This document shows positions 1 through 8,303 of a stretch of DNA of 12,921 nucleotides, piece by piece; within the stretch, counting starts at the first letter, position 1; each line of letters starts with the position of its first letter. The stretch lies in contig CAMNBS010000026.1 of the NCBI GenBank assembly GCA_946533175.1, positions 1 through 12,921 on the forward strand, in the 5' to 3' direction. The notes under the pieces were generated by a model, which was given only the letters and a program-made list of their open reading frames with translations, did no database searches and had not been told where the DNA came from. Source of the DNA: an uncultured Clostridia bacterium. GTDB taxonomy: Bacteria > Bacillota_I > Bacilli_A > RF39 > UBA660. A program made the position numbers and the translations under genes.

Positions 1-7
1 TTTTCTA

Positions 8-3000
8 TTATTCTTTAGTATTTTCTTCTTGTTTTTGAAAGAAATTGTATCTTTCCATCGCATTCTTCTTATTCTCTTCCAATAATTCATTATACATATC
101 AGGATTAAGCTGTTTAAGACTTCGATAGCGATCTTCACCACTAATAAATTCATAATATTTCGTAAAATCAGCTTTAGAATCAGTTATAAATTTTTTTGTT
201 TCCGGATTATATCTAAATAATGGAAAATATCCAGATTCAGTTGCCAATTTTTCTTCTTCAACACTACTGCTCATTCCCTTAATAATTCCATGAGCAATGC
301 AAGGAGCATAAGCAATAATAATACTTGGGCCATGATAATTAACAGCTTCTGTCATGGCTTTAATTACCCCATTCATATTTGCCCCTAAACTAACTGTAGC
401 TACATATACATTTGGATAGGTAAGAGCAATTTTTGTTAGGTCTTTTTTATTAACTCGTTTACCTGAAGCAGCAAATTTAGCAATACCACCAATTTGCGTA
501 GATTTAGAAGCTTGTCCACCAGTATTACTATATACTTCTGTATCAAGAACTAAGATATTAACATCAGCTCCACTTGCTAAAACATGATCAATACCTGAAA
601 AACCAATGTCATATGCCCAACCATCACCACCAACAATAAAGATGGTTTTCTTTTTTATAAAATTACGTAAATCATATAATTCACTAGAATGATTTTCAAT
701 TACATATTGATATAATGCCTCACTATTTTCTTCATTAGTATCCGCACAATATTTTTCAAAAAGATCTATTTCTTCATCAGTAGCATCAACTAATTTCTTT
801 TTTAAAATTTCTTTTATACGGTTTTTAATAGTTTCATCAGCAGTATACATTCCTAAACCAAATTCTGCATTATCCTCAAATAAGCTATTGGCCCAAGGAG
901 AAGAATAAGTTGTTGATGGAAATGATGCAGAATAAATTGATGAACAACCTGTCGCATTAGCTACCACCAGACTATCTCCAAATAATTGACTCATTAATTT
1001 CAAATATGGTGTTTCACCACATCCAGCACAAGCTCCAGGAAACTTAAATTTTGGTTCTACAAATTGACTACCTTTTATGCTATTCAAAGATAATGGATGT
1101 TTCTCAGTTACCTCATTCTCTAAATAATTCAATGCATCCATATAACCATTTTGTTTTAATGATACAACATCCGTCATTGATATAGCTTTCTTTCCCTTCT
1201 TACCAGGACATACTTTTTCACATAATCCACATCCCGTACAATCTGGAATGCTACTAGCAATAATAAATTTATAATTTTCGCCCTTGATATTAGCATCTTG
1301 ACATGATTCTTTAACAACATCTGGAGCATTATTGTACTCTTCTTCCGTTAATAAATATGGTCTAATTACTGCATGAGGGCAGACAAAAGAACACATATTG
1401 CACATAATACAATTTTCTTTATTACAAAAAGGAGCAATGGGACTAGAAAAACGTTTTTCTTTACTAGCTAAAGCTGGTTCACATTTTCCAAAAGCTATAT
1501 CCTTAAAAGCACTAACAGGTAAGTCATACCCCAAACGTTTATTAATTACTTCATACATTGACAAATCATTTTCTTTTTCTTCATCAAATAAAGTATTGCC
1601 AATTTCAACTTTAGTAATACTATCAAGACATTTACTAATCGCTACCAAATTCTTTTCTAAAACATTTCCACCTTTGTTTTGAAATTTCTTTGTTAAACTT
1701 TTCTTTATTTCTTCTTTAGCATAATCAAAATCAATTATTTTACAGATTTTAAAAATACATATTTCCATAATAGAACTAATCTTATTATTAAGACCAACTT
1801 CATTAGCAATAGAATTAGCATCAATAATATAGAAACTAATATTACGACTCTTTAAAATATTTTTTTCACGATTACTTAAAATATCTAATACTTCTTTTTT
1901 GGATTTAGTCGTATTAAGAAAAAATATTCCATCTCTTTTAATACCACTTAATATATCGTATTTTCCTAAATAACTTTCTTTAGTTAAAATAATCGTATTA
2001 GGATTAGTTACATAATAAGCCCCTCTTATAATATCTTTACCAAAACGCAAATGACTTTTGGTTACCCCACCAGATTTTTTAGAATCATATTCAAAATAAC
2101 CCTGAACATAAGCATCACTTCCTGTTCCAGTAATTTTCATAATATCTTTAGAAGCAGAAACCATACCATCTGAACCATATCCCATAATAACCATTTCATA
2201 ATTTTTACTTGGAATAACAAAATCACTTTTAGGAAGAGAAAGATTTGTTACATCATCAACAATGGAAATAGTAAAATTGTTCCATTTCACATCCCCCATT
2301 AAAAAATCATAAACACTCTTAATATCCGCTGGTGTTGTATCTTTGCTAGATAATCCATACCTTCCACCATAAACATTGATATCTAATTTTTTCTCTTGAA
2401 TTGCACTTACAACATCAAGGTAAAGTGGAGCATTAGCACCAGGTTCTTTGGTACGATCTAAAACAGCAATTTCACGAACAGTTGAAGGTAAAACTTTTAA
2501 TAAATAATCCATAGAAAAAGGTCGATATAAATGTACTTCAACTAAACCAATATTTAAATTCTCTTCTTGAATTAAATAATCAATTGTTTCTTTAATTGTC
2601 TCACAAACACTACCCATAGCTACAATAACATATTGAGCTTTTTTACTACCATAATAATTAAAAGGTTGATAATCTCTTCCTGTTATTTTATTAATTTCTT
2701 GCATATAATCATTAACTAAATCTGGAAGTTTATCATAGTATTCATTACGAGCTTCCATATTTTGAAAATAAACATCATCCATTTGACTAGTACCAAAAGT
2801 ATGGGGATTATCTAGATTAATGCCATAATTACGAAAATTATTCAAAGCTTTATCATCAATTAATTTTTTTACTTTATCTGTATCAATTACTTCAACTTTA
2901 TCAAGTTCATGACTTGTTCTAAAACCGTCAAAACAATTCATAAAAGGAACGCGACCTTTAATCGCTGATAAATGAGCAACACTTGTTAAATCCATAATAT

Positions 3001-3433
3001 CTTGAACACTAGAATTCATTAAAATAGCAAAACCGGTACTACGAGCAGCATACATATCTGAATGATCTCCCATAATTGATAATGCATGTGTTGCAACCGT
3101 ACGACAAGCCACATTAATAACCAGTGGAAGTCCTTCACCTGCTATTTTATACATATTAGGAATCATTAAAAGTAATCCTTGTGATGCCGTATAAGTTGTG
3201 GTTAAAGCTCCAGATAATAAACTACCATGAACCATTCCTGCTGCGCCAGCTTCACTTTGCATTTCTAATACTTTTACTGGTGAACCAAAATAATTCAAGC
3301 GATTATTACTAGCATCTTTATCTGTATTCTCTGCCATTGGACTAGCTGGAGTAATTGGATATATTCCAGCCACTTCTGTAAAATTATATGAAACATAACT
3401 ACATGCTTCATTTCCATCCATTATTTTATACAT
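8..3433 (-). CDS. nifJ: pyruvate:ferredoxin (flavodoxin) oxidoreductase
   Basis: Cytoplasmic iron-sulfur/thiamine-diphosphate enzyme that oxidises pyruvate and CoA to acetyl-CoA and CO2 and reduces ferredoxin or flavodoxin. At 1141 aa it is slightly shorter than the usual ~1170. The N-terminus carries the pyruvate-site motif YPITPASPMAE (residues 25-35), then EMQSEAGAAG (57-66) and GDHSDMYAARSTG (122-134). A ferredoxin-like domain holds two [4Fe-4S] motifs: C675/C678/C681/C685 and C732/C735/C738/C742. The C-terminal TDP domain has GACAGCGETPY (800-810), C830, GGDGWAYDIG (935-944) and SNTGGQASKST (969-979). C802, C805, C830 and C1045 match the four ligands of the proximal cluster. All expected cofactor residues are present, so the enzyme should be active. 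The ATG has an SD-like GAGG 5 nt upstream, inside the end of the preceding unknown gene 2 nt away, so the pair is probably co-transcribed and coupled. The TAA is at 8-10; any terminator lies beyond the edge. Confidence 0.97.
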   Translation of the reverse strand: MYKIMDGNEACSYVSYNFTEVAGIYPITPASPMAENTDKDASNNRLNYFGSPVKVLEMQSEAGAAGMVHGSLLSGALTTTYTASQGLLLMIPNMYKIAGEGLPLVINVACRTVATHALSIMGDHSDMYAARSTGFAILMNSSVQDIMDLTSVAHLSAIKGRVPFMNCFDGFRTSHELDKVEVIDTDKVKKLIDDKALNNFRNYGINLDNPHTFGTSQMDDVYFQNMEARNEYYDKLPDLVNDYMQEINKITGRDYQPFNYYGSKKAQYVIVAMGSVCETIKETIDYLIQEENLNIGLVEVHLYRPFSMDYLLKVLPSTVREIAVLDRTKEPGANAPLYLDVVSAIQEKKLDINVYGGRYGLSSKDTTPADIKSVYDFLMGDVKWNNFTISIVDDVTNLSLPKSDFVIPSKNYEMVIMGYGSDGMVSASKDIMKITGTGSDAYVQGYFEYDSKKSGGVTKSHLRFGKDIIRGAYYVTNPNTIILTKESYLGKYDILSGIKRDGIFFLNTTKSKKEVLDILSNREKNILKSRNISFYIIDANSIANEVGLNNKISSIMEICIFKICKIIDFDYAKEEIKKSLTKKFQNKGGNVLEKNLVAISKCLDSITKVEIGNTLFDEEKENDLSMYEVINKRLGYDLPVSAFKDIAFGKCEPALASKEKRFSSPIAPFCNKENCIMCNMCSFVCPHAVIRPYLLTEEEYNNAPDVVKESCQDANIKGENYKFIIASSIPDCTGCGLCEKVCPGKKGKKAISMTDVVSLKQNGYMDALNYLENEVTEKHPLSLNSIKGSQFVEPKFKFPGACAGCGETPYLKLMSQLFGDSLVVANATGCSSIYSASFPSTTYSSPWANSLFEDNAEFGLGMYTADETIKNRIKEILKKKLVDATDEEIDLFEKYCADTNEENSEALYQYVIENHSSELYDLRNFIKKKTIFIVGGDGWAYDIGFSGIDHVLASGADVNILVLDTEVYSNTGGQASKSTQIGGIAKFAASGKRVNKKDLTKIALTYPNVYVATVSLGANMNGVIKAMTEAVNYHGPSIIIAYAPCIAHGIIKGMSSSVEEEKLATESGYFPLFRYNPETKKFITDSKADFTKYYEFISGEDRYRSLKQLNPDMYNELLEENKKNAMERYNFFQKQEENTKE

Positions 3434-3435
3434 AC

Positions 3436-4194
3436 CTACCTCTTCTTTCTAATTATATTTGATTTTGTCACTATTTCATCTAAATCATATGCTTCAAATA
3501 ATCGTTCATAGTCTTCATCTTCTACTAACTGACTAAAATAAATATCGCTGCTCTCACTTTCTGGGCGAAAAAAACTTCCTCCCGTATCTTCAATCATTTT
3601 AGATGTTGTAAGAGAATAATCTGATAACTGACAGATATTTTCAAGAACTCGATAAGTAAAATACAATAATTCTTCATTATCATATGTTCGATGAATAAAA
3701 TAATCAATCGCTATTTTTTTAAAATAATCATCCCCTCTTTTATCATTTCTACGAAATAAATTCAACTCGTTTTGGGAAAATAAAAAAGATTTTCTTTTTC
3801 TTATTTCAGTTAATATATTATCGTCCAACAAACATTTTTTTATTTTGCGAGCACATCCTAAAGGGGTTATAGACCTTTTACCAGCTTGATATCTTACTGC
3901 AATTTTATGAATATCAAGAATTTGATCATCCATATCTCTCTCTTCCGCAATAATAACAATTGACCCCGTCCAATTTCTTTTATTCTTTTTGTTTTCTCTT
4001 TGAATAAATTCACGATTCACAAGACAAAATTCACTAATATCTTGCATATATTTTTTTCGAACATCTTGATGACTCTTAAAGTGATCAATAATATAATTAT
4101 CTAAATCTTCTAACGAAAAAAAACTTACTAAATCAATTCGATTATATCCCATTTCATCTATAAGAAAGGATAAATGAAAAACATAATTTTGCAT
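3436..4194 (-). CDS. protein of unknown function, upstream partner of nifJ
   Basis: A 252-residue protein I do not recognise. It is soluble in appearance: no signal peptide and no membrane segment. It has few cysteines (C57, C114, C121, C188) and no CxxC motif. The middle (residues about 68-170) is rich in Lys and Arg and contains one short hydrophobic, probably beta, stretch (TGSIVIIAEE, 76-85) and a conserved-looking QAGKRSITPLGCARKIKK segment (103-120). The rest looks helical. The last 50 residues are acidic (PESESSD, EDEDYERLFEAYDLDE) and end in IIRKKR. The start has a good SD (AAAGGTGATG) just upstream. It ends 2 nt before nifJ and its last codons form the nifJ ribosome binding site, so the two are very likely one transcription unit. 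That suggests, but does not show, a role tied to PFOR expression, maturation or electron transfer. The coding call rests on the full-length frame, SD and tight spacing. Confidence 0.85.
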   Translation of the reverse strand: MQNYVFHLSFLIDEMGYNRIDLVSFFSLEDLDNYIIDHFKSHQDVRKKYMQDISEFCLVNREFIQRENKKNKRNWTGSIVIIAEERDMDDQILDIHKIAVRYQAGKRSITPLGCARKIKKCLLDDNILTEIRKRKSFLFSQNELNLFRRNDKRGDDYFKKIAIDYFIHRTYDNEELLYFTYRVLENICQLSDYSLTTSKMIEDTGGSFFRPESESSDIYFSQLVEDEDYERLFEAYDLDEIVTKSNIIRKKR

Positions 4195-4222
4195 AACATC
4201 ACCTTTAATTATTATACAACAG

Positions 4223-4249
4223 AAAAGAGACTAATTACTAGTCCCTTTT
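4223..4249 (-). terminator. intrinsic terminator after the RNase J gene
   Basis: An 11-bp hairpin with one G-T wobble: arms 4223-4233 and 4239-4249 with a 5-nt loop. Read on the minus strand it follows the RNase J stop by about 11 nt and its 3' arm ends in TTTT followed by CTGTTG. On the plus strand TTTTT also follows. It separates the RNase J gene from the unknown-nifJ pair. Confidence 0.75.
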
Positions 4250-4260
4250 TACATTCATCT

Positions 4261-5910
4261 TTAAATTTCTTGAATAACCGTAATAATGATTGGTTTACAT
4301 TCTGTTTCACGATAAAAGTATTTACCAAGTTTTTCGCGAATTTCTTGTTTAATTAAATTATAATCAACAGCCATTCCTTCTCTTTTGGTATTATTAATTA
4401 CTTCTCGAGAAATTATTTCACTTTCTTTAACAATATCCATATTATCTTTAACATAGATAAAACCTCTAGTAACAACTTGTGGTCCAGTAATTATTTCTTT
4501 TGTGGTCTTATCCAAAGTTGCACTAATAATAACTATTCCATTTTCCGCTAGCATTTCTCTATCTTTTAGAACTAATTCCCCTATATCATCAGAACTTTTA
4601 CCATCGATTAATATTTCATCAACTTCCACATGCTCTAAATTATTTTGAAGTTCCTGATTATTAATAGTTATTACATCACCATTTTGTTTTAAAAGAATAT
4701 TCTCCTTTTTTATACCACATTTTGTAGCAATTTCTGCATTTTTATATTGTTCCTTATATTCCCCTTTAATTGGAAAATAATACTTAGGATTCATTAAATT
4801 AATCATTAACATTAAATCTTCTCTTGATGGATGTTCTAGAAGATGATTTTTACTTGATAAACTAATAACATTAATATTTAGCTTTGCTATTTCATCCATA
4901 ATCCAAACCATTCTTTTTTCAATTCCTAAATACATTGGCTCGGTAATAAAAATAGTATCGGTAGGACATAACTTAATATATTTATCATTTCCACGAAGTA
5001 TTTTTTCAATATTATTATATGGTTTTTCTTTTCCATCACTTATTAAAACAATAACTCCCTTATCATTTAAGTTCGATAAATCCCCTATTTTATTTGGATG
5101 AATTTTTAAATAACCTTTCAAAAGACACATATTAATAAGATCTTGCAAAGATTTACCCATAATAACAATTTTTCGATTTGTACTTGTAACTTCATCAAAG
5201 ATTTCTTGCAAACGGAAAATATGGGCTGGTAAAACACTCATAATTATTCGATCAGGATAAGTATTTAATTGTTCTCTTATAAAATGATTTACACGATGAT
5301 TAGGACTAGTATAACCACGTTTATTAGCATACAAACTTTCACTTAATAAACATAATACACCTTGTTTTCCTACATAAGCTAATTTACCAATATCCATATG
5401 ATAATGACCAGTCATCCCTGGATCAAAAATAAAATCACCAGTATAAACAATTGCCCCATCTTTTGTATTTAAAACATAACAAAAACTATCAGGAATAGAA
5501 TGACTAACACTTATAGGGTAAATACTATTTTCCCCAAAGTTAATTCGTACATGAGGGTCAATCTCTATTAAATGATATTTTACAATATTATCTTCCTTTA
5601 ACTGCATTTTAATAATTTCGGAAGTAAACTTCGATGCATATATTGGAATATCCGGAAGTTCAACTAATATATCTGATAAAGCCCCCATATTACTTTCATG
5701 ACCATGACTAATAAAAATACCTTTAATTTTTTTTAAGTTTTTCTTTAAATAGTCAAAACTAGGAATAATATAATCAATTCCTAACATCCTATCCCTAGGA
5801 TATTTAAGTCCAGCATCAAAAACAAAAATATCATCATTAACACTGACAACATACATATTCTTTCCATCTTCATTTAATCCACCTAAAGCAAATATCTTTA
5901 TTTTACTCAT
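4261..5910 (-). CDS. RNase J family protein with degenerate metal site (RNase J2-like)
   Basis: Metallo-beta-lactamase/beta-CASP ribonuclease family. RNase J enzymes have 5' exonuclease and endonuclease activity in mRNA decay and rRNA maturation, and J1/J2 form a complex in many Bacillota. The fold is clear: IFALGGLNEDGKNMY near the start, DAGLKYPRDRMLGIDYIIP, HSIPDS, YTGDFIFDPG, GPQVVTRGFIYV in the C-terminal domain. The active site is altered (numbering from the 556-aa GTG form; subtract 7 for the ATG form). HxHxDH reads H76-G-H-E-S80-N81, the SNIHR-type motif reads AHIFR (236-240), TGSQGEP reads ISDGKEKP (297-304), and the HGEY His is K389. H144, D166 and H366 remain. I infer weak or no catalysis and a J2-like partner role. 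The start chosen is the ATG at 5908-5910, giving 549 aa, because AAGGAG lies 4 nt upstream and homologues begin MSKIKIFALGG; an in-frame GTG at 5931 has no SD. rnjB is the likely name if a separate rnjA exists. Confidence 0.92.
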   Translation of the reverse strand: MSKIKIFALGGLNEDGKNMYVVSVNDDIFVFDAGLKYPRDRMLGIDYIIPSFDYLKKNLKKIKGIFISHGHESNMGALSDILVELPDIPIYASKFTSEIIKMQLKEDNIVKYHLIEIDPHVRINFGENSIYPISVSHSIPDSFCYVLNTKDGAIVYTGDFIFDPGMTGHYHMDIGKLAYVGKQGVLCLLSESLYANKRGYTSPNHRVNHFIREQLNTYPDRIIMSVLPAHIFRLQEIFDEVTSTNRKIVIMGKSLQDLINMCLLKGYLKIHPNKIGDLSNLNDKGVIVLISDGKEKPYNNIEKILRGNDKYIKLCPTDTIFITEPMYLGIEKRMVWIMDEIAKLNINVISLSSKNHLLEHPSREDLMLMINLMNPKYYFPIKGEYKEQYKNAEIATKCGIKKENILLKQNGDVITINNQELQNNLEHVEVDEILIDGKSSDDIGELVLKDREMLAENGIVIISATLDKTTKEIITGPQVVTRGFIYVKDNMDIVKESEIISREVINNTKREGMAVDYNLIKQEIREKLGKYFYRETECKPIIITVIQEI

Positions 5911-5914
5911 AACA

Positions 5915-5920
5915 CTCCTT
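5915..5920 (-). promoter_or_regulatory. ribosome binding site deciding the RNase J start
   Basis: AAGGAG on the minus strand, 4 nt before the ATG at 5910. This SD lies within the longer frame that opens at the GTG at 5931, which itself has none, so initiation at 5910 is preferred. Confidence 0.7.
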
Positions 5921-5963
5921 CTTTCTTTCACATAAAAAACATAATTATTAAAAATTATTTTAA

Positions 5964-5992
5964 ATAAAATATCTCAATTAAGAAAATGACAA
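5964..5992 (-). promoter_or_regulatory. possible second promoter for the RNase J gene
   Basis: TTGTCA (5987-5992), 17-nt spacer, TTTTAT (5964-5969) on the minus strand. It is a weaker match than the upstream promoter and lies in very AT-rich DNA, so a chance match is possible. Confidence 0.25.
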
Positions 5993-6034
5993 ATAAATTT
6001 TTAACAGTTCTCTAAAAGATTTTTAACAAAGATA

Positions 6035-6063
6035 ATAATATCACGAATATTTTTTTTTGGCAA
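6035..6063 (-). promoter_or_regulatory. sigma-A type promoter with extended -10 for the RNase J gene
   Basis: On the minus strand: -35 TTGCCA (6058-6063), exact 17-nt spacer, -10 TATTAT (6035-6040), preceded by TGA, which forms an extended -10 element. Transcription would start near 6028 and give a leader of about 118 nt. It lies just downstream of the fhs terminator, consistent with an independent unit. Confidence 0.6.
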
Positions 6064-6109
6064 GAAAAAATATACCATATCTTTAATAAGTATGTTTCTT
6101 ATATAATAA

Positions 6110-6139
6110 AAAATATTAGAATAATCATCCTAATATTTT
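6110..6139 (-). terminator. intrinsic terminator after fhs
   Basis: A perfect 10-bp stem (arms 6110-6119 and 6130-6139, loop 10 nt) beginning 7 nt past the fhs stop. The minus-strand 3' arm runs into TTTTTTATT. The stem is AT-rich with one G-C pair, but its position and U-tract fit a Rho-independent terminator. Confidence 0.7.
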
Positions 6140-6146
6140 ATTTACT

Positions 6147-7808
6147 TTAGTAAAGACCATCAATTTGTCCATTACTATGAAACTTCATTTTTAAATAAGC
6201 TGGTTCTTTAGATAAACCTGGCATAGTCATTATTTTACCCATTAAAATAACAATAAAGCCAGCTCCACTTGATAACCTTACATCTGTAACACGCATAGTA
6301 AAATCTTTAGGAGCTCCTAAAACTTTAGCATCATCAGTTAATGAATACTGTGTTTTAGCAACACAAATAGGTAGATTAGAAAAGCCATTTTTAACAAAAT
6401 CATCAATTTTATTTTTAGCTCGATCAGTAATAACTACTTTTTTAGCATGATATATTTCATGACAAATTTTATCTATTTTTTCATATATTCCTAAATTATA
6501 ATCATATAATTTTTGATAATCAACTTTTCGTTCACATATTTTAATTAATTTTGAAGCAAGATCTAAAGCTCCACTTCCCCCATCAGCAAAGCTGGTACTA
6601 ATAGCAAATTCACACCCTAAATCTTCACAATATTTTTTTACAAAAGCAATTTCTTTATCAGTATCAAAAATAAATTTATTTAAACAAATCAAAATATTTT
6701 TCGTATATTTTTGCATATTTAAAATATGGGTATGCAAGTTTTCAATACCAATCTTAATCGCTGAAATATTTTCTTTATTCATTTCTTCTTTGGAAACACC
6801 ACCATTATATTTCATACTACGAATAGTAGCATTAATAACAATAGCATTAGGTTTTAAATTAGCCATTGGACACTTAATATCCAAAAACTTCTCTGCTCCT
6901 AAATCAGCACCAAATCCAGCTTCTGTAATAACATAATCAGCAAGTTTAAGTCCTAGTGTTGTCGCAATAACACTATTGCAACCATGAGCAATATTAGCAA
7001 AAGGACCACCATGAATAATCGCTGGATTATTCTCTAATGTCTGAACCAAATTAGGTTTTATAGCATCTTTTAAAAGAAGAGCCAAGGCATCAACACAATG
7101 TAATTCTTTAGCAAAAACCATTCGTCCTCTTTTAGTATAACCAATCAAAATATTTCCTAAACGTTTTTTTAAATCTGTAATATCTCTTGATAAGCATAAT
7201 ATTGCCATAATTTCACTAGCAACAGTAATATTATATTTATCATCACGTTCTAATCCTTTATTATCATATTTAACAGTTACATTACGAAGAGCTCGATCAT
7301 TTAAATCAACACATCTCTGAAAAGTAAGACGTTCTGGATCCAAGTTTAAAGTATTACCTTGATAAATATGATTATCAATAATAGCACAAAGCAAATTATT
7401 ACATGTTTCAATAGCATGTAAATCACCAGTAAAATGTAAGTTAATATCTTCCATAGGAACAACTTGAGAATATCCCCCACCCGTAGCTCCTCCTTTGATT
7501 CCAAAAACTGGTCCAAGAGATGGCTCACGAAGAACAACTAAAGATTTTTTTCCAAGACGATTCATCGCATCATTAATACCTATACTCATGGTTGTTTTAC
7601 CTTCTCCAAATGGTGTTGGATTAGTACTCGTAACTAATACTAATTTACCATTAGGACGATCTTTAACCTTTTTAAATAATTTTAAATTTATCTTCGCTTT
7701 ATCATTACCATAACATTCTAAATAACGACTACTAATTCCTAATTTTTTCCCTATTAATTTAATATTTTGTTTTTTTGATTCACGACTTATTTCAATATCC
7801 GTTTTCAT
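6147..7808 (-). CDS. fhs: formate-tetrahydrofolate ligase
   Basis: Cytoplasmic enzyme that makes 10-formyl-THF from formate, THF and ATP, feeding purine synthesis and Met-tRNA formylation; in acetogens it is part of the methyl branch of the Wood-Ljungdahl pathway. Signatures, numbered from the chosen start: P-loop-like TPFGEGKTT (about 65-73), REPSLGPVFGIKGGATGGG and VPMEDINLHFTGDLHAIE close behind it, then IKPNLVQTLENNPAIIHGG and FANIAHGCNSVIATT, GFGADLGAEKF, and a family-typical C-terminus ending GQIDGLY. The P-loop has Phe where the family usually has Ala (PAGEGKTT). The product is 553 aa, close to the usual ~556. The longer frame opens at 7844, but AAGGAG lies 7 nt before the ATG at 7806-7808, and MKTDIEI is the usual family N-terminus, so 7808 is chosen. 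It lies 60 nt after the DUF523 gene, so it may be the last gene of that operon or have its own promoter. Confidence 0.97.
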   Translation of the reverse strand: MKTDIEISRESKKQNIKLIGKKLGISSRYLECYGNDKAKINLKLFKKVKDRPNGKLVLVTSTNPTPFGEGKTTMSIGINDAMNRLGKKSLVVLREPSLGPVFGIKGGATGGGYSQVVPMEDINLHFTGDLHAIETCNNLLCAIIDNHIYQGNTLNLDPERLTFQRCVDLNDRALRNVTVKYDNKGLERDDKYNITVASEIMAILCLSRDITDLKKRLGNILIGYTKRGRMVFAKELHCVDALALLLKDAIKPNLVQTLENNPAIIHGGPFANIAHGCNSVIATTLGLKLADYVITEAGFGADLGAEKFLDIKCPMANLKPNAIVINATIRSMKYNGGVSKEEMNKENISAIKIGIENLHTHILNMQKYTKNILICLNKFIFDTDKEIAFVKKYCEDLGCEFAISTSFADGGSGALDLASKLIKICERKVDYQKLYDYNLGIYEKIDKICHEIYHAKKVVITDRAKNKIDDFVKNGFSNLPICVAKTQYSLTDDAKVLGAPKDFTMRVTDVRLSSGAGFIVILMGKIMTMPGLSKEPAYLKMKFHSNGQIDGLY

Positions 7809-7815
7809 TTTCCTA

Positions 7816-7821
7816 CTCCTT
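7816..7821 (-). promoter_or_regulatory. ribosome binding site deciding the fhs start
   Basis: AAGGAG on the minus strand with a 7-nt spacer to the ATG at 7808. It lies inside the longer possible frame that begins at 7844 and so argues against that start. Confidence 0.75.
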
Positions 7822-7827
7822 ATTTTC

Positions 7828-7836
7828 ATTTTATCA
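7828..7836 (-). promoter_or_regulatory. possible extended -10 promoter for fhs
   Basis: On the minus strand TGA (7834-7836) precedes TAAAAT (7828-7833), an extended -10 pattern; the -35 region is only T-rich. A start here would give a leader so short that it begins almost at the SD. I see no clear terminator between the DUF523 gene and fhs, so this may be an internal promoter or a chance match. Confidence 0.3.
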
Positions 7837-7868
7837 AAAACCATTAAAAATTAAAAGTACACTATACA

Positions 7869-8303
7869 TTATTTTATAAAATATTCTTGATAATTATTTT
7901 CATTCAAAACTTTTATTCCATTTTTTTCTAATAATTTAGCGGTAATGCCCATTCCCATAATTTTATTATTAGTAAAGGTTCCATCGTAAATCATTTTACT
8001 TCCACAAGATGGACTACCATCTTTTAAAATGGCAACTTTAATTTCATGTTGTAAAGCTAACTCTAACGTTTTTAAAGCTCCTTTATTAAAATTCTCTGTT
8101 ACATCACATCCAAGATTATTAATAACTTTCTCCTCTTTAATTTCTGAAGGATTTCTTGGAATAGTAAGACCACCCATAACCTCAGGACATACTGAAATAA
8201 TTTCATAATCTTTTAAAAAAGTTATTAAACGCTTATTTTGATTATTTTTTCCATTATACTTAGTATTATCACCAATTAAACAAGCACTAACCATTATTTT
8301 CAT
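7869..8303 (-). CDS. DUF523 family protein (TudS-like, possible Fe-S desulfidase)
   Basis: A 144-aa single-domain DUF523 protein. Family motifs in order: VSACLIGDNTKYNGKNN (5-21), SVCPEVMGGLTIPRNPSE (37-54), AILKDGSPSCGSKMIYDGTF (91-110) and a C-terminal MGMGITAKLLEKNGIKVL. The three family cysteines are present: C8, C39 and C100. From memory, a stand-alone DUF523 protein, TudS, was shown to be a thiouracil desulfidase using a [4Fe-4S] cluster held by three cysteines; the cysteine pattern here fits that, but the substrate is inference. It is cytoplasmic, with no signal or membrane segment. The start at 8303 has GGAG 7 nt upstream; a second in-frame ATG lies three codons in. Its 5' end overlaps the upstream S66 peptidase gene by 17 nt, so translation is probably coupled. 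Confidence 0.9.
   Translation of the reverse strand: MKIMVSACLIGDNTKYNGKNNQNKRLITFLKDYEIISVCPEVMGGLTIPRNPSEIKEEKVINNLGCDVTENFNKGALKTLELALQHEIKVAILKDGSPSCGSKMIYDGTFTNNKIMGMGITAKLLEKNGIKVLNENNYQEYFIK

Noticed and set aside
1398..1682. 94-codon open frame on the plus strand inside nifJ
   Set aside because: It is antisense to the ferredoxin-domain region of an intact nifJ and has no SD or recognisable domain; AT-rich coding DNA gives such frames by chance.
4174..4356. 60-codon plus-strand frame across the RNase J terminator
   Set aside because: It runs through the terminator and the ends of two real genes, with no promoter or SD.
5911..5931. GTG start for the RNase J gene at 5931
   Set aside because: The seven extra codons include the AAGGAG site of the ATG at 5910, and homologues begin at that ATG.
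7346..7713. Open frames on both strands within fhs (about 63 and 72 codons)
   Set aside because: Both lie wholly inside the highly conserved nucleotide-binding part of fhs in other frames and show no independent signals.
7809..7844. Longer N-terminus for fhs starting at 7844
   Set aside because: The extra 12 codons have no SD of their own, contain the AAGGAG that serves the ATG at 7808, and do not resemble the family N-terminus MKTDIEI.
7870..7883. Perfect 14-bp palindrome TATTTTATAAAATA at the DUF523 gene's 3' end
   Set aside because: It is made only of A and T, overlaps the last codons, and lacks a loop and U-tract, so it is not convincing as a terminator or operator.
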